Of a DNA stretch of 51,088 nt, positions 33,769 through 42,289 are shown piece after piece. Source of the stretch: an uncultured Gammaproteobacteria bacterium (GTDB lineage: Bacteria > Pseudomonadota > Gammaproteobacteria > HK1). The notes beneath the pieces are model-generated. The model was given only the letters and a program-made list of their open reading frames with translations, did not search any database and had not been told where the DNA came from. The DNA lies in assembly GCA_947258715.1 (NCBI GenBank), contig CAMYJH010000005.1:139171-190258 (forward strand). Direction: 5' to 3'. A program made the position numbers and the translations under genes. Numbering within the stretch: the stretch's first letter is position 1; each line of letters opens with the position of its first letter.

Positions 33769-33828
33769 AAAAACAGGCGAAAAAGCGGAGTTTAAACGCA
33801 AGTAAATGAGCATTTTGAGCCTGTTTTT
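33769..33828. repeat. Dispersed-repeat-like element with 10-bp inverted arms
   Basis: AAAAACAGGC (33769-33778) and GCCTGTTTTT (33819-33828) flank a core containing AAAGCGGAGTTTAAACGCA and GTAAATGAGCATTTT. From memory, this core closely resembles a short intergenic repeat seen in many gammaproteobacteria; I could not check it. It overlaps the 3' end of the lyase-superfamily gene and supplies its last codons and stop. Confidence 0.45.
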
Positions 33829-34679
33829 AACGCCGTATCGGTCAATCGATCGGAGAAGAATTGACAGAGTTCGTCATCCGGAATCTGCTCATCCGCGAAC
33901 TTGAATGTTCCATCTTGGCAAAGCTCTTCGGCGGCTCGGCGAATCAGTCCGAATGTGGCCCGGGTCAGCGAGCCGCCAATGCTGATTCGCTTCACGCCGA
34001 GGTCCTCTAGCTGACGTACGCTAAGGGAACTCCCGACCAACCCCATGACCACATTCAGCGGCCCCTCGATCTCTTTGACCAGTGCCGCGATCGTATCGGG
34101 GTCCTTGACTCCGGGAACAAAGAGGCAATCGGCGCCGGCGTCTCGGTAGAGGTTCGCCCGGATCACAGATTCTTCGAACGGCTTCTCATGTCCGACGAGA
34201 TAGCACTCTGCTCTTGCGGTCAGCGTGAACGGAAATCCAAGGACGTCAGCCGATGCTCTGGCCGCTTTAATCCGCTCCACGGAGTGCTCACGTTCATAAA
34301 GGCCCGTTCCGTAGCTTGTTGAAAAGTCCTCGATGCTCGCGCCCACTACGCCGGCTGAGGCGAAGCGGCGAATGCTCTCGGCCACTTCCTCGGGTTCGTG
34401 ACCGTATCCGTTCTCCGCATCCGCGCTCACGGGCACGGCGACAGCGCGCACAATTCGACGCGTCTCTTCAAGCGCTAAATCCCTGGTGAGGATCCCTTCG
34501 TAGTCGGGCAATCCGAGGCAGAATGCGATGCCCGCGCTTGTAGTACCGATTGCGGGGAAACCCGCCGCCTCGAGCATGCAGGCACTGCCCGCATTCCACG
34601 CATTCGGCATTACGAAGATGCCGTCAGCCCGATGCAGTTCTAGAAAAGCGCGGCCCTTTTGGGCCTGCTCGTTGCCCAC
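33792..34679 (-). CDS. Isocitrate lyase/PEP mutase-superfamily enzyme
   Basis: Begins at a GTG (34679) with GGAGA upstream. The 295-aa TIM-barrel protein has the superfamily features: GIFVMPNAWNAGSACMLEAA, IGTTSAGIAF, the metal-binding VPVSADAENGYG (Asp and Glu), and GVVGASIEDFST. The family includes PEP mutase, phosphonopyruvate hydrolase, oxaloacetate decarboxylase and carboxyphosphonoenolpyruvate mutase. The gating-loop Cys of lyases (KKCGH) is absent, so isocitrate or methylisocitrate lyase activity is unlikely. Which reaction it runs is open. The last 15 or so residues (TALKTGSKCSFTCV) come from the overlapping repeat element and look foreign. Confidence 0.85.
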   Translation of the reverse strand: MGNEQAQKGRAFLELHRADGIFVMPNAWNAGSACMLEAAGFPAIGTTSAGIAFCLGLPDYEGILTRDLALEETRRIVRAVAVPVSADAENGYGHEPEEVAESIRRFASAGVVGASIEDFSTSYGTGLYEREHSVERIKAARASADVLGFPFTLTARAECYLVGHEKPFEESVIRANLYRDAGADCLFVPGVKDPDTIAALVKEIEGPLNVVMGLVGSSLSVRQLEDLGVKRISIGGSLTRATFGLIRRAAEELCQDGTFKFADEQIPDDELCQFFSDRLTDTALKTGSKCSFTCV

Positions 34680-34814
34680 ATGATTTCTCCGAAGAAAGAG
34701 AAGGGAGGGGTTCGGCGGACAGTTTACTTAATTTCCACTTGACGCGGAAAACACGGTCAAAAGCAAATCAGCTCCGAGGTACCCGAATATCTCGGCTATG
34801 ACCCCCTGTTCGGC

Positions 34815-35366
34815 TCAATACGGCAAAAGCACAAACCGCACACTTCCGAACAGCCTTGTCTCTCCTTCGATCGAACCTTCCTCGAGCAATATGGCGAGCT
34901 CGGGGAACAGCGCTTCGTCCATGTTGGGGTCTCCCAAAAAGTAAATGCGGGTCACCAGCGGCTGGTGATCGGGATGGGTTACGACGAAGTGAATGTGGCG
35001 AGCGCGGTAACCCAGATGGTGACCGGGCAACACGGTGCGGATGGCGAAACTCCCGTTCGCCTGGGTGCGTATCGCAGCCCGAAGAGGCGGGTAGTTCCCG
35101 TCGGCGTCCGTATGCCAGAACTCCACCAGCGCGCCGACAAGCGGCTTACCGCTGCTGGCGAAAACCAAACCATCGAGGTGCAGAGGTCTTCCCGGATCCC
35201 CCGGCTGCCACAGGCTGTGCACCTCCGGCGCGCCTGGCTCGTACCAGGGGCCGGTGTGGGTCTGTAGTGTCGGCTCGAGGCCCTGATCGGCACCGCTCGC
35301 ACCGACGGAAAGGCATCCCAGTACCAAGGCGCAGGACGGAAAGGCAACGGCAGGAAAAGTCTTCAC
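34815..35366 (-). CDS. Exported intradiol ring-cleavage dioxygenase-like protein (tyrosines present)
   Basis: GTG start at 35366. A signal peptide (FPSCALVLGCLSVGASG-AD) precedes a single intradiol-dioxygenase beta domain. The non-haem Fe(III) ligand candidates are all present: Tyr in DADGNYPP, Tyr in LGYRARHIHF, and the two His of RHIHF. The LVEFWHTDADG strand is typical of catechol or protocatechuate dioxygenases. At 183 aa it lacks the helical dimer domain of catechol 1,2-dioxygenases. Export of such a protein is unusual but known in some bacteria. The substrate is presumably an aromatic diol, by inference. A paralogue is at 42290-42841. Confidence 0.82.
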   Translation of the reverse strand: MKTFPAVAFPSCALVLGCLSVGASGADQGLEPTLQTHTGPWYEPGAPEVHSLWQPGDPGRPLHLDGLVFASSGKPLVGALVEFWHTDADGNYPPLRAAIRTQANGSFAIRTVLPGHHLGYRARHIHFVVTHPDHQPLVTRIYFLGDPNMDEALFPELAILLEEGSIEGETRLFGSVRFVLLPY

Positions 35367-35520
35367 GACAGCCGGTTTAATCCTTCTCGAGCACCCGCCT
35401 CGCTACCCGGCCGATGCGGGAAAGGTTTTGCCGAAACTACTTTAACCTCAAACCCCGGACCGGCAACAGAGCCAACCCCTTTGCGTGGTCGCGAAGCGAG
35501 TTTGGGCCGGTTTTAAGAGG

Positions 35521-36717
35521 CTAGGACGCCTTTGGGGAGAAAGGGGGAGCGTAAACGGGTCCGGGACCGTTATATTTCGACCGACCCTCAGGCTTCCGCC
35601 TCCTGGACTTCTTCGCTCGCAGCCGACTTTTTCCGCTGTCGGAAGATGGCGTTGCCTTGGCTTTGTTAAAGCGTTCTTCCGCGATTTTGTCAGCAACGAC
35701 GTTGCTGGGGCGACCCGTGGCATCGGAGCGCGCAAAGATCTCGACCAGTGTGTCATCGATGCGTTCGATGTGCCGCAGCATCTTGTCGCGGTTGTAGCCT
35801 CCGGGCTGGCGCTCGTACGCAACGTCGATGAGCCCGCCGGCATTAATGACGTAATCCGGCGCGTACAGAATGTTGCGGCGCATGAGCTCCGCGCCGTGCC
35901 GATCTTCGGCGAGCTGGTTATTGGCGCACCCTGCGATCACCACCGCTCTCAAACGAGATATAGAGTCGTCATCGATAACGGCTCCTAAGGCGCAGGGCGC
36001 GAATACATCTACGTCCTGATCGTAAATGTGCTCCGGCGGCACGACTGTGGCCTTGAGTTCGGCCCCGGCGCGTCGCGCCTGATCATCGTAGATATCGGAC
36101 ACCCACAGCCTGGCGCCGGCCTCATGCAGCTGTTTGGCCAGCAGGTAGCCCACATGGCCGACGCCCTGCAGCGCCACCTTGAGACCGTCCAGCTCGCTGC
36201 GGCCGAGACGGTGTTTTACCGCCGCGCGCAGACCGATAAACACGCCGTAGGCCGTCGCCGGCGAAGGATCGCCGCTTCGGGTGCCGCCTTTAGCCGTGAT
36301 TTTGTCGGCAATCCCCGCCACGTGGCTGGTCACCTCGCTGATGACTTTCATGTCCTCGACCGAGGTGCCTGCATCCTCAGCGATGATGTAACGGCCCCCG
36401 AGGGTGTCCACGTAGCGCCCGAGAGCGCGCAACAGGGCCTCGTTCTTGTCCTTTCTCGGGTCGCCAATAACCACACACTTGCCACCGCCCAGATCCAGGT
36501 GCGCCATCGCCGATTTGTAAGTCATCCCTTTCGAAAGCCGCAGCACGTCGTGCAGAGCTTCTTCTTCCGATGCATAGTTCCACACTCGGCACCCGCCCAA
36601 AGCGGGCCCTCGATTGGTGTTGTGAACGGCGATAATGGCCTTAAGGCCCGATGAAGGGTCGTGACAGAAGACCACCTGTTCGTGATCGTCAAAAGCGGGC
36701 GCTGTAAATACGCGCAT
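35521..36717 (-). CDS. Glu/Leu/Phe/Val dehydrogenase (leucine dehydrogenase-like)
   Basis: Start at [15 protein letters not shown] (36717), with GAGGCAG upstream; the longer frame upstream is not protein-like. The body matches amino-acid dehydrogenases: [20 protein letters not shown], with the substrate and catalytic lysines, then the [17 protein letters not shown] segment, the Rossmann motif [14 protein letters not shown], and [13 protein letters not shown]. It deaminates branched-chain or aromatic amino acids with NAD. An unusual C-terminal tail of about 45 residues ([20 protein letters not shown]) is strongly basic. It is not part of the normal enzyme and might bind nucleic acid or be read-through of former intergenic sequence. 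Confidence 0.9.
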   Translation of the reverse strand: MRVFTAPAFDDHEQVVFCHDPSSGLKAIIAVHNTNRGPALGGCRVWNYASEEEALHDVLRLSKGMTYKSAMAHLDLGGGKCVVIGDPRKDKNEALLRALGRYVDTLGGRYIIAEDAGTSVEDMKVISEVTSHVAGIADKITAKGGTRSGDPSPATAYGVFIGLRAAVKHRLGRSELDGLKVALQGVGHVGYLLAKQLHEAGARLWVSDIYDDQARRAGAELKATVVPPEHIYDQDVDVFAPCALGAVIDDDSISRLRAVVIAGCANNQLAEDRHGAELMRRNILYAPDYVINAGGLIDVAYERQPGGYNRDKMLRHIERIDDTLVEIFARSDATGRPSNVVADKIAEERFNKAKATPSSDSGKSRLRAKKSRRRKPEGRSKYNGPGPVYAPPFSPKAS

Positions 36718-36963
36718 AATTGACTGCCTCGCGTCGTTAGGCTTCGGACCGTCGATTTTCGCGCCGGCCGACGCGTTGGAGATCAATAGAATTAAGGCAG
36801 AATTTTGATAGAAATCAAGCCCACGTTCTCTTGATAACAGTTCCTTGGACAGTCTTTGTATTTTATCGTTCGGTCTAAAAAACCCTTTGATGTCGAGGCC
36901 GCTTTTCTGTTGAATGTCTCCACTTGAACTTTTTATCAGAACCAAAATCTGGGGTCGTGACCG

Positions 36964-37473
36964 ATGTCCAAAGCAGATCTTGAAAGCGCTGATCTTTCGC
37001 TTGCGTTCGGCGAACGGAAAACGTTATCGAGACGATTTCTAATTGGTGGCGGCGTAACGATCTTATATCCAATTTTCCGGCTTAGAGACGCGTTTGCGCA
37101 GGGGAATTCGCCCCATCTGACTGGAAACGATCTGGCCAAGAAATGGATGGCGCATGCAGAGGCGATGAAACGGATTGCGGTGGACGCCGGCGATCAGCCC
37201 TATGGTGCAGTTATCGTAAAAGGCGGAAGAATTGTCGGCGAAGGCCCAAGCCGGGTCGTCACCAATCATGATGCGACCGCGCACGCCGAGATGGAGGCGA
37301 TACGAGACGCATCGAGGCGCCTTGGAACAGGGAATCTTTCCGGCTGCGTCCTGTATGGAACCTCCAGGCCATGCCGCATGTGCGAGACGGCGGCGTATTG
37401 GGCGAACGTTTCCCGGTTTGTTTATGGTTCGGGAATCGTGGACGGTGGCGCGCCCGGCTACTCGTCATGCTGA
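36964..37473 (+). CDS. Exported (Tat-type signal) cytidine/guanine deaminase-superfamily protein
   Basis: 169 aa. The N-terminus has a twin-arginine-like signal ([18 protein letters not shown], cleavage near AFA-QG). The rest is a CDA-fold deaminase: zinc-binding HAE in [11 protein letters not shown] (H107, catalytic E109) and PCRMC (C137, C140). The arrangement and the [16 protein letters not shown] strand are closest to guanine deaminase (GuaD) or tRNA-adenosine-deaminase-type proteins. These normally act in the cytoplasm, so an export signal is notable. The chain ends soon after the last strand (GAPGYSSC), slightly short for GuaD. It is divergent from the amino-acid dehydrogenase. Confidence 0.83.
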   Translation: MSKADLESADLSLAFGERKTLSRRFLIGGGVTILYPIFRLRDAFAQGNSPHLTGNDLAKKWMAHAEAMKRIAVDAGDQPYGAVIVKGGRIVGEGPSRVVTNHDATAHAEMEAIRDASRRLGTGNLSGCVLYGTSRPCRMCETAAYWANVSRFVYGSGIVDGGAPGYSSC

Positions 37474-37519
37474 CCCGGTTCTAGTATTCATCCCGGTCGT
37501 GCAGTCCATGGCGCAGTTG

Positions 37520-38095
37520 TTACATCTTCAAGCCGCTGGCCCATTTGCGAGCAGGCGGCGCGTAGGATTCGAAGGCGCTGAGAATATGTGAAGGATCGTC
37601 GGAGAAAACAAGTATTTGGGCGTATTCGACTTTCAGAAAGCCCTCATTGGTCATCTTTTCAATCATCGCCCTGAGAGGATCGAAATAGCCGTTGACGTTT
37701 AATAAGCCGCAGGGCTTTTGGTGCACCCCGAGCTGCGCCCAGGTCCACTGCTCGAAAGCTTCTTCCAGCGTTCCCGCACCGCCGGGCAACGAGATAAAGC
37801 CATCGGCACGCCTCGCCATTTCCGCTTTGCGCTCGTGCATCGATTCCACGACTATCAGCGTGGTCAATCCGTTATGGGCGACTTCGCGATCCGCCAGTGC
37901 GCGTGGAATCACTCCCGTGACCCGGCCGCCTTCGGAAAGCGCGGCGTCGGCGACGACACCCATCAAACCCACATGGCCGCCACCGTACACGAGTTCGATC
38001 CCGCTTCTCGCCAGAAGCTTGCCGGTGGCCTCCGCTGCCTGCCTGTAGGCTTCGTCTTTACCGAAACTCGATCCGCAGAAAATGCAAATCCTCAT
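37520..38095 (-). CDS. LOG-family (cytokinin riboside monophosphate phosphoribohydrolase-like) protein
   Basis: The 191-aa Rossmann-like protein has an N-terminal MRICIFCGSSFG, the GGGHVGLMGVVADAAL segment and the defining PGGAGTLEE motif. This is the TIGR00730/LOG family, formerly mis-annotated as lysine decarboxylase. Members hydrolyse nucleoside 5'-monophosphates to base and ribose phosphate. Length is normal. It neighbours a purine-type deaminase, convergent and about 45 bp away, so a link to base salvage is possible but not shown. Confidence 0.92.
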   Translation of the reverse strand: MRICIFCGSSFGKDEAYRQAAEATGKLLARSGIELVYGGGHVGLMGVVADAALSEGGRVTGVIPRALADREVAHNGLTTLIVVESMHERKAEMARRADGFISLPGGAGTLEEAFEQWTWAQLGVHQKPCGLLNVNGYFDPLRAMIEKMTNEGFLKVEYAQILVFSDDPSHILSAFESYAPPARKWASGLKM

Positions 38096-38146
38096 GCTGA
38101 TGACCTATTGGATTTATGCTTTGGAGATGAAAAGCGTTTTGAATGT

Positions 38147-38713
38147 CTACGTCAATTTCTTCAGGTATCGACCGATACCATAGAGAATCAGTGAAAGGAC
38201 GAATGCGTACGGTAAAGCCCCCATTACATGACCAACTCCGAATATCCGGGAGGATATCAGGGAAAAATCGTTCCGTGTCGCGTAATATTTGCTCTCCTTC
38301 GTGTAGTCATCTCCGATATGAGACACGGTAATTCTCTGCTTGCCCGGGCTCAATGTTTTTGCTTCGAAGTGAACGTAGGTAAACTCATCGATTTCTATAC
38401 GTCCTTCGGTTTCGGGAAGCAGAAATGAATAAGGGTAAATAGTTTTGCTGGATTCGATCTCGGCCTGTGAAAGAAAAGTTTCGCGCTGTTTCAACTCCGA
38501 CTCGATTCGTTCCACCGCTTCCCGAGAGCTCAGATACTCCAGGTCTCCATCATCCGTGGTCACGATCGCCTGGATATATCGGGTCGGGTCTTTTTCCGCC
38601 TGCCAGTACGATAGACCCTCGCCAATAAACCAGGTGCCGGTCGTGCAGCTGGCGAGAAAGAACAGCGGCGAAGCCATGAAGATGGCCGCGATCCGAATGA
38701 GTCGAGGTGACAT
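38147..38713 (-). CDS. Lipoprotein of unknown function with C-terminal membrane helix
   Basis: 188 aa. The signal ends in a lipobox (FFLASC), so Cys22 is probably lipidated. The middle part is charged and contains a helical region (SREAVERIESELKQRETFLS). A hydrophobic segment near the end (about 160-182, MGALPYAFVLSLILYGIGRY) is a candidate membrane span. I do not recognise the family. Confidence 0.7.
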   Translation of the reverse strand: MSPRLIRIAAIFMASPLFFLASCTTGTWFIGEGLSYWQAEKDPTRYIQAIVTTDDGDLEYLSSREAVERIESELKQRETFLSQAEIESSKTIYPYSFLLPETEGRIEIDEFTYVHFEAKTLSPGKQRITVSHIGDDYTKESKYYATRNDFSLISSRIFGVGHVMGALPYAFVLSLILYGIGRYLKKLT

Positions 38714-38808
38714 GTTTTGCGGTGGGGTAAATCATTTCTCAGAGATTACTCAAAACATAGCAGATCGATCGTCAAGCCGAGGGGGGCGCAGGATCTGCCC
38801 GAGCCGGC

Positions 38809-39300
38809 TCAGCACTCCATTGCATTACACTCGAAAAAATCTCGCAGGGCCGCATAAATTTCTTACGGCGCCTCCTCGGCGAGGTAATGCCCACAATCCG
38901 GTGCTCTGCCGTGAACGTCGTCGGCCCAGTCGTGCCAGATGGCAAGCACGTCATACCATTTGTCCGGCTCAGCACGTTTTCCCCACAAGGCGAGCACCGG
39001 GCACAGGATGCGACGCCTGGCCCGGTCGTGGCCGGCAACGAAAATCTCTTCGAATCCACGCCTCCGCATCACTTCCAAATGGTCGCGGGCCGTGGCGCGC
39101 TTCGGGTACGGCGCGTGGTCCGTCATCGTGAACGGCTTGCTGCTATCCCCATAGCCGCGAAGATCGGTGGCAATCACGGTGACGTCTTTCGCCAGACGAG
39201 GCGCGATCTTGTGCCACATGACGTGGGTCTGAGGATGACCGTGAAGCAGAAGCAGAGGAGGGCCGCTTCCCCCGTAACGCGGATGACCGCTTAGCCTGTG
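38809..39300 (-). pseudogene. Haloacetate/fluoroacetate dehalogenase-like alpha/beta hydrolase, degraded
   Basis: The frame reads YGGSGPPLLLLHGHPQTH, then MWHKIAPRLAKDVTVIATDL, RGYGDSSKPF and GFEEIFVAGHDR, a typical dehalogenase N-terminal half including the nucleophile Asp in GHDR. It then jumps within RARRR to ILCPVLALWGKRA and the C-terminal CGHYLAEEAP. The region between (normally about 130-150 residues) is deleted. A TAA interrupts the frame at 38863, after which the conserved EIYAALRDFF continues to a stop at 38809. The 5' end beyond 39300 is also missing. Three separate lesions mark it as dead. Confidence 0.82.
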
Positions 39301-39565
39301 TCTATAAACGAGGGCTCAAACTCTTCAACCATTTGCCCGCGAACCTTGTTAAAAAGACGGTGACACAAACAAAGAAATTGGAGCCAAACTCAACGCTGGC
39401 ATACAAAAGCTTCGAGCTCTCCCGATGCCCTCCTTTGGAATATGTTAAACGGCAGTCTAAACCCAAGCGGATTGGCTGTCTCCGAAATTCTCCGAAGGTT
39501 TGAGGCGGTCTCGGCTCGATGATAATCTCGACCTTGCAAGCACCTTGCAAACATCGAAGGCAACC

Positions 39566-40090
39566 ATGATCCGTGCCGCGTTACTTCTCGCCGTTGCCGG
39601 CTTCGTGTTGACCATATTATTGGTCACGCTGTGGCCGGCTCGTTCGGAAGTCGATGAGGAGTTTGCGCTTCCTTTCTCGGCCAGCGGCGCGCTCGACGGC
39701 CTGAGCTTTAAGGGAATGTTCGGGCCACCAGACGGGTCGTCCGATCGAGCCGATGTGCTGCACTTTCGTGACGGTCATTTCTGGTCGAAGAACTGCGTGC
39801 CGTGCGGCTTCTCGCCCGGGCGGTACAAATCCTGGCCGACGGACGACGGCGTCGGCTTCGAAGGGATTCTGAAGAGTCCTGACCGGGGACGATTCCACTA
39901 CAGTGGCGTGGTACGAGACGGCCGTGTTTTTGCGCGGCTGAAGTGGCGCAAGGAGCGCTGGTACTGGACCATCGACAAGGACTTCCGATTCGAGGGCGTG
40001 CGCGCCGAGCGCTCGGCGTCAGTCTCTGCGAAGAGCATGACGCTCGTCGCGCTCGCCGCCGATCCTGAGCCCTACGAATGCCGGCTCTGA
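39566..40090 (+). CDS. Single-span membrane-anchored protein of unknown function
   Basis: Start at MIRAALLLAVAGFVL (39566), with GAAGG 5 nt before it; the earlier in-frame ATG adds an unlikely leader. 174 aa: one N-terminal helix (about 2-24), then a beta-rich extracytoplasmic domain (DVLHFRDGHFWSKNCVPCGF, GFEGILKSPDRGRFHYSGVV, RKERWYWTIDKDFRFEG). The sequence repeatedly alternates hydrophobic and charged residues, like lipocalin-type or META-like barrels. Two cysteines (CVPC) could form a redox pair. It overlaps the following VTT gene by 13 nt, so the two are coupled. Confidence 0.75.
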   Translation: MIRAALLLAVAGFVLTILLVTLWPARSEVDEEFALPFSASGALDGLSFKGMFGPPDGSSDRADVLHFRDGHFWSKNCVPCGFSPGRYKSWPTDDGVGFEGILKSPDRGRFHYSGVVRDGRVFARLKWRKERWYWTIDKDFRFEGVRAERSASVSAKSMTLVALAADPEPYECRL

Positions 40091-40728
40091 GGCGCCGGCG
40101 CCGACTGCTGTTTCTCGCCCTGTATGCGGCACTGATTGTCGGCGGGATCCTGTTTGGGCGATGGCTGATGGACCTGGTCGCGTTCGAACTTCGCCCCAGC
40201 AACGAGCCGCAGGTGCACGCGCTGCTGATGGCAGCGACCGCCGCTTACATAGTGGCCTCCGCGATCCCGTTCGTTCCCGGGGCGGAAATTGGATTGGCCC
40301 TGATGCTGGTGCTGGGGCCGACGACCGTGGTGCTGGTGTATCTGAGCATGGTGTTGGCTCTGACCCTGGCCTATCTCGTCGGCCGGCTGGTGCCGCATCG
40401 CGTGATTGCGGCAACTTTTCATTTTTTCAGACTCGAACGTGCGCGCAAGCTGGTGCTGGAGTGCGCGCCCCTCGACACGCCGGCACGGCTTGCGCTGATG
40501 ACCGAGCGCGCGCCACGCCGAATCGTTCCTTTTCTGCTGCGCCATCGCTATTTCACCCTGGCGCTTGCGTTCAACCTGCCGGGCAACACCCTCATCGGGG
40601 GTGGCGGCGGTATCGCGCTGGCCGCTGGGATGAGCGGCATCTATTCCTTCGGCGCTTTTCTCACCATCGTGATGCTGGCGGTTGCGCCGGTTCCATTGCT
40701 GCTGGGGCTCACCGGTCTTCGACTGTAA
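40078..40728 (+). CDS. DedA/VTT-domain membrane protein
   Basis: 216 aa with a basic N-terminus and about six hydrophobic segments. The VTT (SNARE-associated) core includes IPFVPGAEIGLALMLVLGP and, later, AFNLPGNTLIGGGGGIALAA. Proteins of this family are lipid scramblases or proton-coupled undecaprenyl-phosphate carriers. The FVPGAE and NLPGN motifs match the re-entrant loops. The GGGGG stretch is longer than usual. It starts inside the end of the preceding gene (ATG within GAATGCCGG). Confidence 0.85.
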   Translation: MPALRRRRRLLFLALYAALIVGGILFGRWLMDLVAFELRPSNEPQVHALLMAATAAYIVASAIPFVPGAEIGLALMLVLGPTTVVLVYLSMVLALTLAYLVGRLVPHRVIAATFHFFRLERARKLVLECAPLDTPARLALMTERAPRRIVPFLLRHRYFTLALAFNLPGNTLIGGGGGIALAAGMSGIYSFGAFLTIVMLAVAPVPLLLGLTGLRL

Positions 40729-40961
40729 ACGCCGGTCAGCGGTCCCCGCTGTGCGTCCTGGACCTCGAGCCTCCTGTGTCAATTCGTTACACGCGCATAA
40801 AAGACGCGTTACCTATCGCTACTGCACTGCAACAATTTAGCTCCGGAACTCGTGCGTCAGAGAGGATTACATCGCGCCAGGGTCAATCCGCCGTTGGTTT
40901 GATCTTCCCCGGAAAACATTAATTAGTTGCGTAAAAACAACTCGTTGCAGGAGGATCCCCG

Positions 40962-41045
40962 ATGCTCCCTAGGCTGATTTTGGTAACGGGATCGTCGAAG
41001 GCTTACGGCAACAGAGTTTCTGGCACGGGCATTGCCTTCAGCTAA
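40962..41045 (+). CDS. Possible 27-residue peptide with a perfect ribosome site
   Basis: AGGAGG lies 7 nt before an ATG opening a 27-codon frame (MLPRLILVTGSSKAYG... ending IAFS). There is no similarity to anything I know. The ribosome site is the only support. It could be a leader peptide or chance. Confidence 0.25.
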   Translation: MLPRLILVTGSSKAYGNRVSGTGIAFS

Positions 41046-41154
41046 GCCGACGCCTGACGACGTTCACGATCGAACCAGGCGCTTGATTTGAATTCGGGTC
41101 CAGACGGATTGCTGGGCCCGCCATTTGGACACCTTTTAACCAGGAGTTTGATAG

Positions 41155-41259
41155 ATGTCGAACAAAGCTGAGACCAAAAACGCACCCAAAAACAGAAGCT
41201 GGATTTTTCTCGTCGCCGGCCTCGTCGTACTCGTAACGATTGGCATACTGACAAGCTAA
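41155..41259 (+). CDS. 34-residue single-span membrane peptide
   Basis: A short frame preceded by CAGGAG encodes a basic hydrophilic start (MSNKAETKNAPKNRS) and one membrane helix (WIFLVAGLVVLVTIGILTS). A strong terminator follows 27 bp after the stop. Ribosome site, helix and private terminator together make it likely to be a real small membrane protein. Function unknown. Confidence 0.68.
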   Translation: MSNKAETKNAPKNRSWIFLVAGLVVLVTIGILTS

Positions 41260-41285
41260 CTCTAGCAACGAATTCTTGCCGAGCG

Positions 41286-41325
41286 CCCGCGCGGGGTTCA
41301 TATGCCCCGTCGCGGGTTTTTTTTT
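41286..41325 (+). terminator. Strong intrinsic terminator after the 34-residue peptide gene
   Basis: CCCGCGCGGGG pairs with CCCCGTCGCGGG (one bulge) around a loop of about 8 nt, followed by nine Ts (41317-41325). Confidence 0.88.
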
Positions 41326-41555
41326 GGCTATTAAAGGCCCAACAGAAAGCAGAAAAAAGGGTCGTAGTGCACTTACGCCACCTATTGCGTCGCTTGGAGG
41401 AATGGGCGTCCGCATCATACGCAATGGTTTCGAATCGGTGCGTAAATTGACCGGGATCAAGATGGTTCGCGGCGCCTGGATGCAAGGTCTGAATGTCAGT
41501 GCTTTAAAGCAGGGCCGCGTCTGCGAAGCCTTTATGCGTTCGGAGGGCACAGTGG

Positions 41556-42245
41556 ATGGGACACACCCGGCGCACATTTCTGCAAAACCTTGCTCTCAGC
41601 GGCCTGTTGACGACGTTAGGGTTATGGCACTCTCCGGCAGCCCGCGCAGCCGCCTACGAAGCCACCGTCGCCGCGCTTCGCCAGGGCGTGCGAGGCGAGC
41701 ACAAGGCCTACACCCGTTACCGTGTATTCGGTGCGGACGCCGGAAGCGAGGGTTATCACGGCATCGCCTACCTCTTCGGCGCGGTTGCCCTTTCTGAGCT
41801 TATTCACGCCCAGAACTACAATCGGGTGCTGGCGACCCTGGGTCAAGAGCTCGAGCAACCCCCCGAGGTGATGCCCGTGGTGGGTACCACCAAGGAGAAT
41901 CTCATTTCCGCCATGGAGGCGGAAATCGCCACCATCGATAAAGTGTACCCCGCGATCCTGGCCGGGGTTGAGAAGGACGAACTTGCCAGCGCGGTGCGGA
42001 ACGTCCAGTACTCGTGGGCTTCCCACGTTCAGCATCGGGATGCCCTGGATAAAATCAGACGCTACTCCCCCACCTACTTCGAGACCGTCGCGCGTCGAAT
42101 CGACGAGAGGTCCGAACGCTACTACGTGTGCCAGATCTGCGGCTCAGTGCAGTCAAAGATACCCGAGGACCGCTGCTCCATATGTCTGCGGGCCCCCATC
42201 AACTTTGCCTACGTCGAACCGAAGATGCTCGCGGCTACAAGCTGA
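41556..42245 (+). CDS. Tat-exported rubrerythrin
   Basis: ATG at 41556; a GTG one codon earlier is equally well placed behind GGAGG. The N-terminus is a twin-arginine signal (HTRRTFLQNLALSGLLTTLG, cleavage near ARA-AA). It is followed by a four-helix diiron domain, with ligand-rich GEHKAYTRY, LSELIHAQNY and NVQYSWASHVQHRDAL, and a C-terminal rubredoxin-like zinc or iron site (YVCQICGSV and DRCSICLR). Rubrerythrins reduce peroxide in the cytoplasm. A Tat signal means this one is exported already folded with its metals. It lies 230 bp after the small peptide's terminator and is transcribed alone. Confidence 0.9.
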   Translation: MGHTRRTFLQNLALSGLLTTLGLWHSPAARAAAYEATVAALRQGVRGEHKAYTRYRVFGADAGSEGYHGIAYLFGAVALSELIHAQNYNRVLATLGQELEQPPEVMPVVGTTKENLISAMEAEIATIDKVYPAILAGVEKDELASAVRNVQYSWASHVQHRDALDKIRRYSPTYFETVARRIDERSERYYVCQICGSVQSKIPEDRCSICLRAPINFAYVEPKMLAATS

Positions 42246-42289
42246 TAGCAGCATTCGGAAGAGGAGGCTACGGCCTCTTCCCCCTTGGT

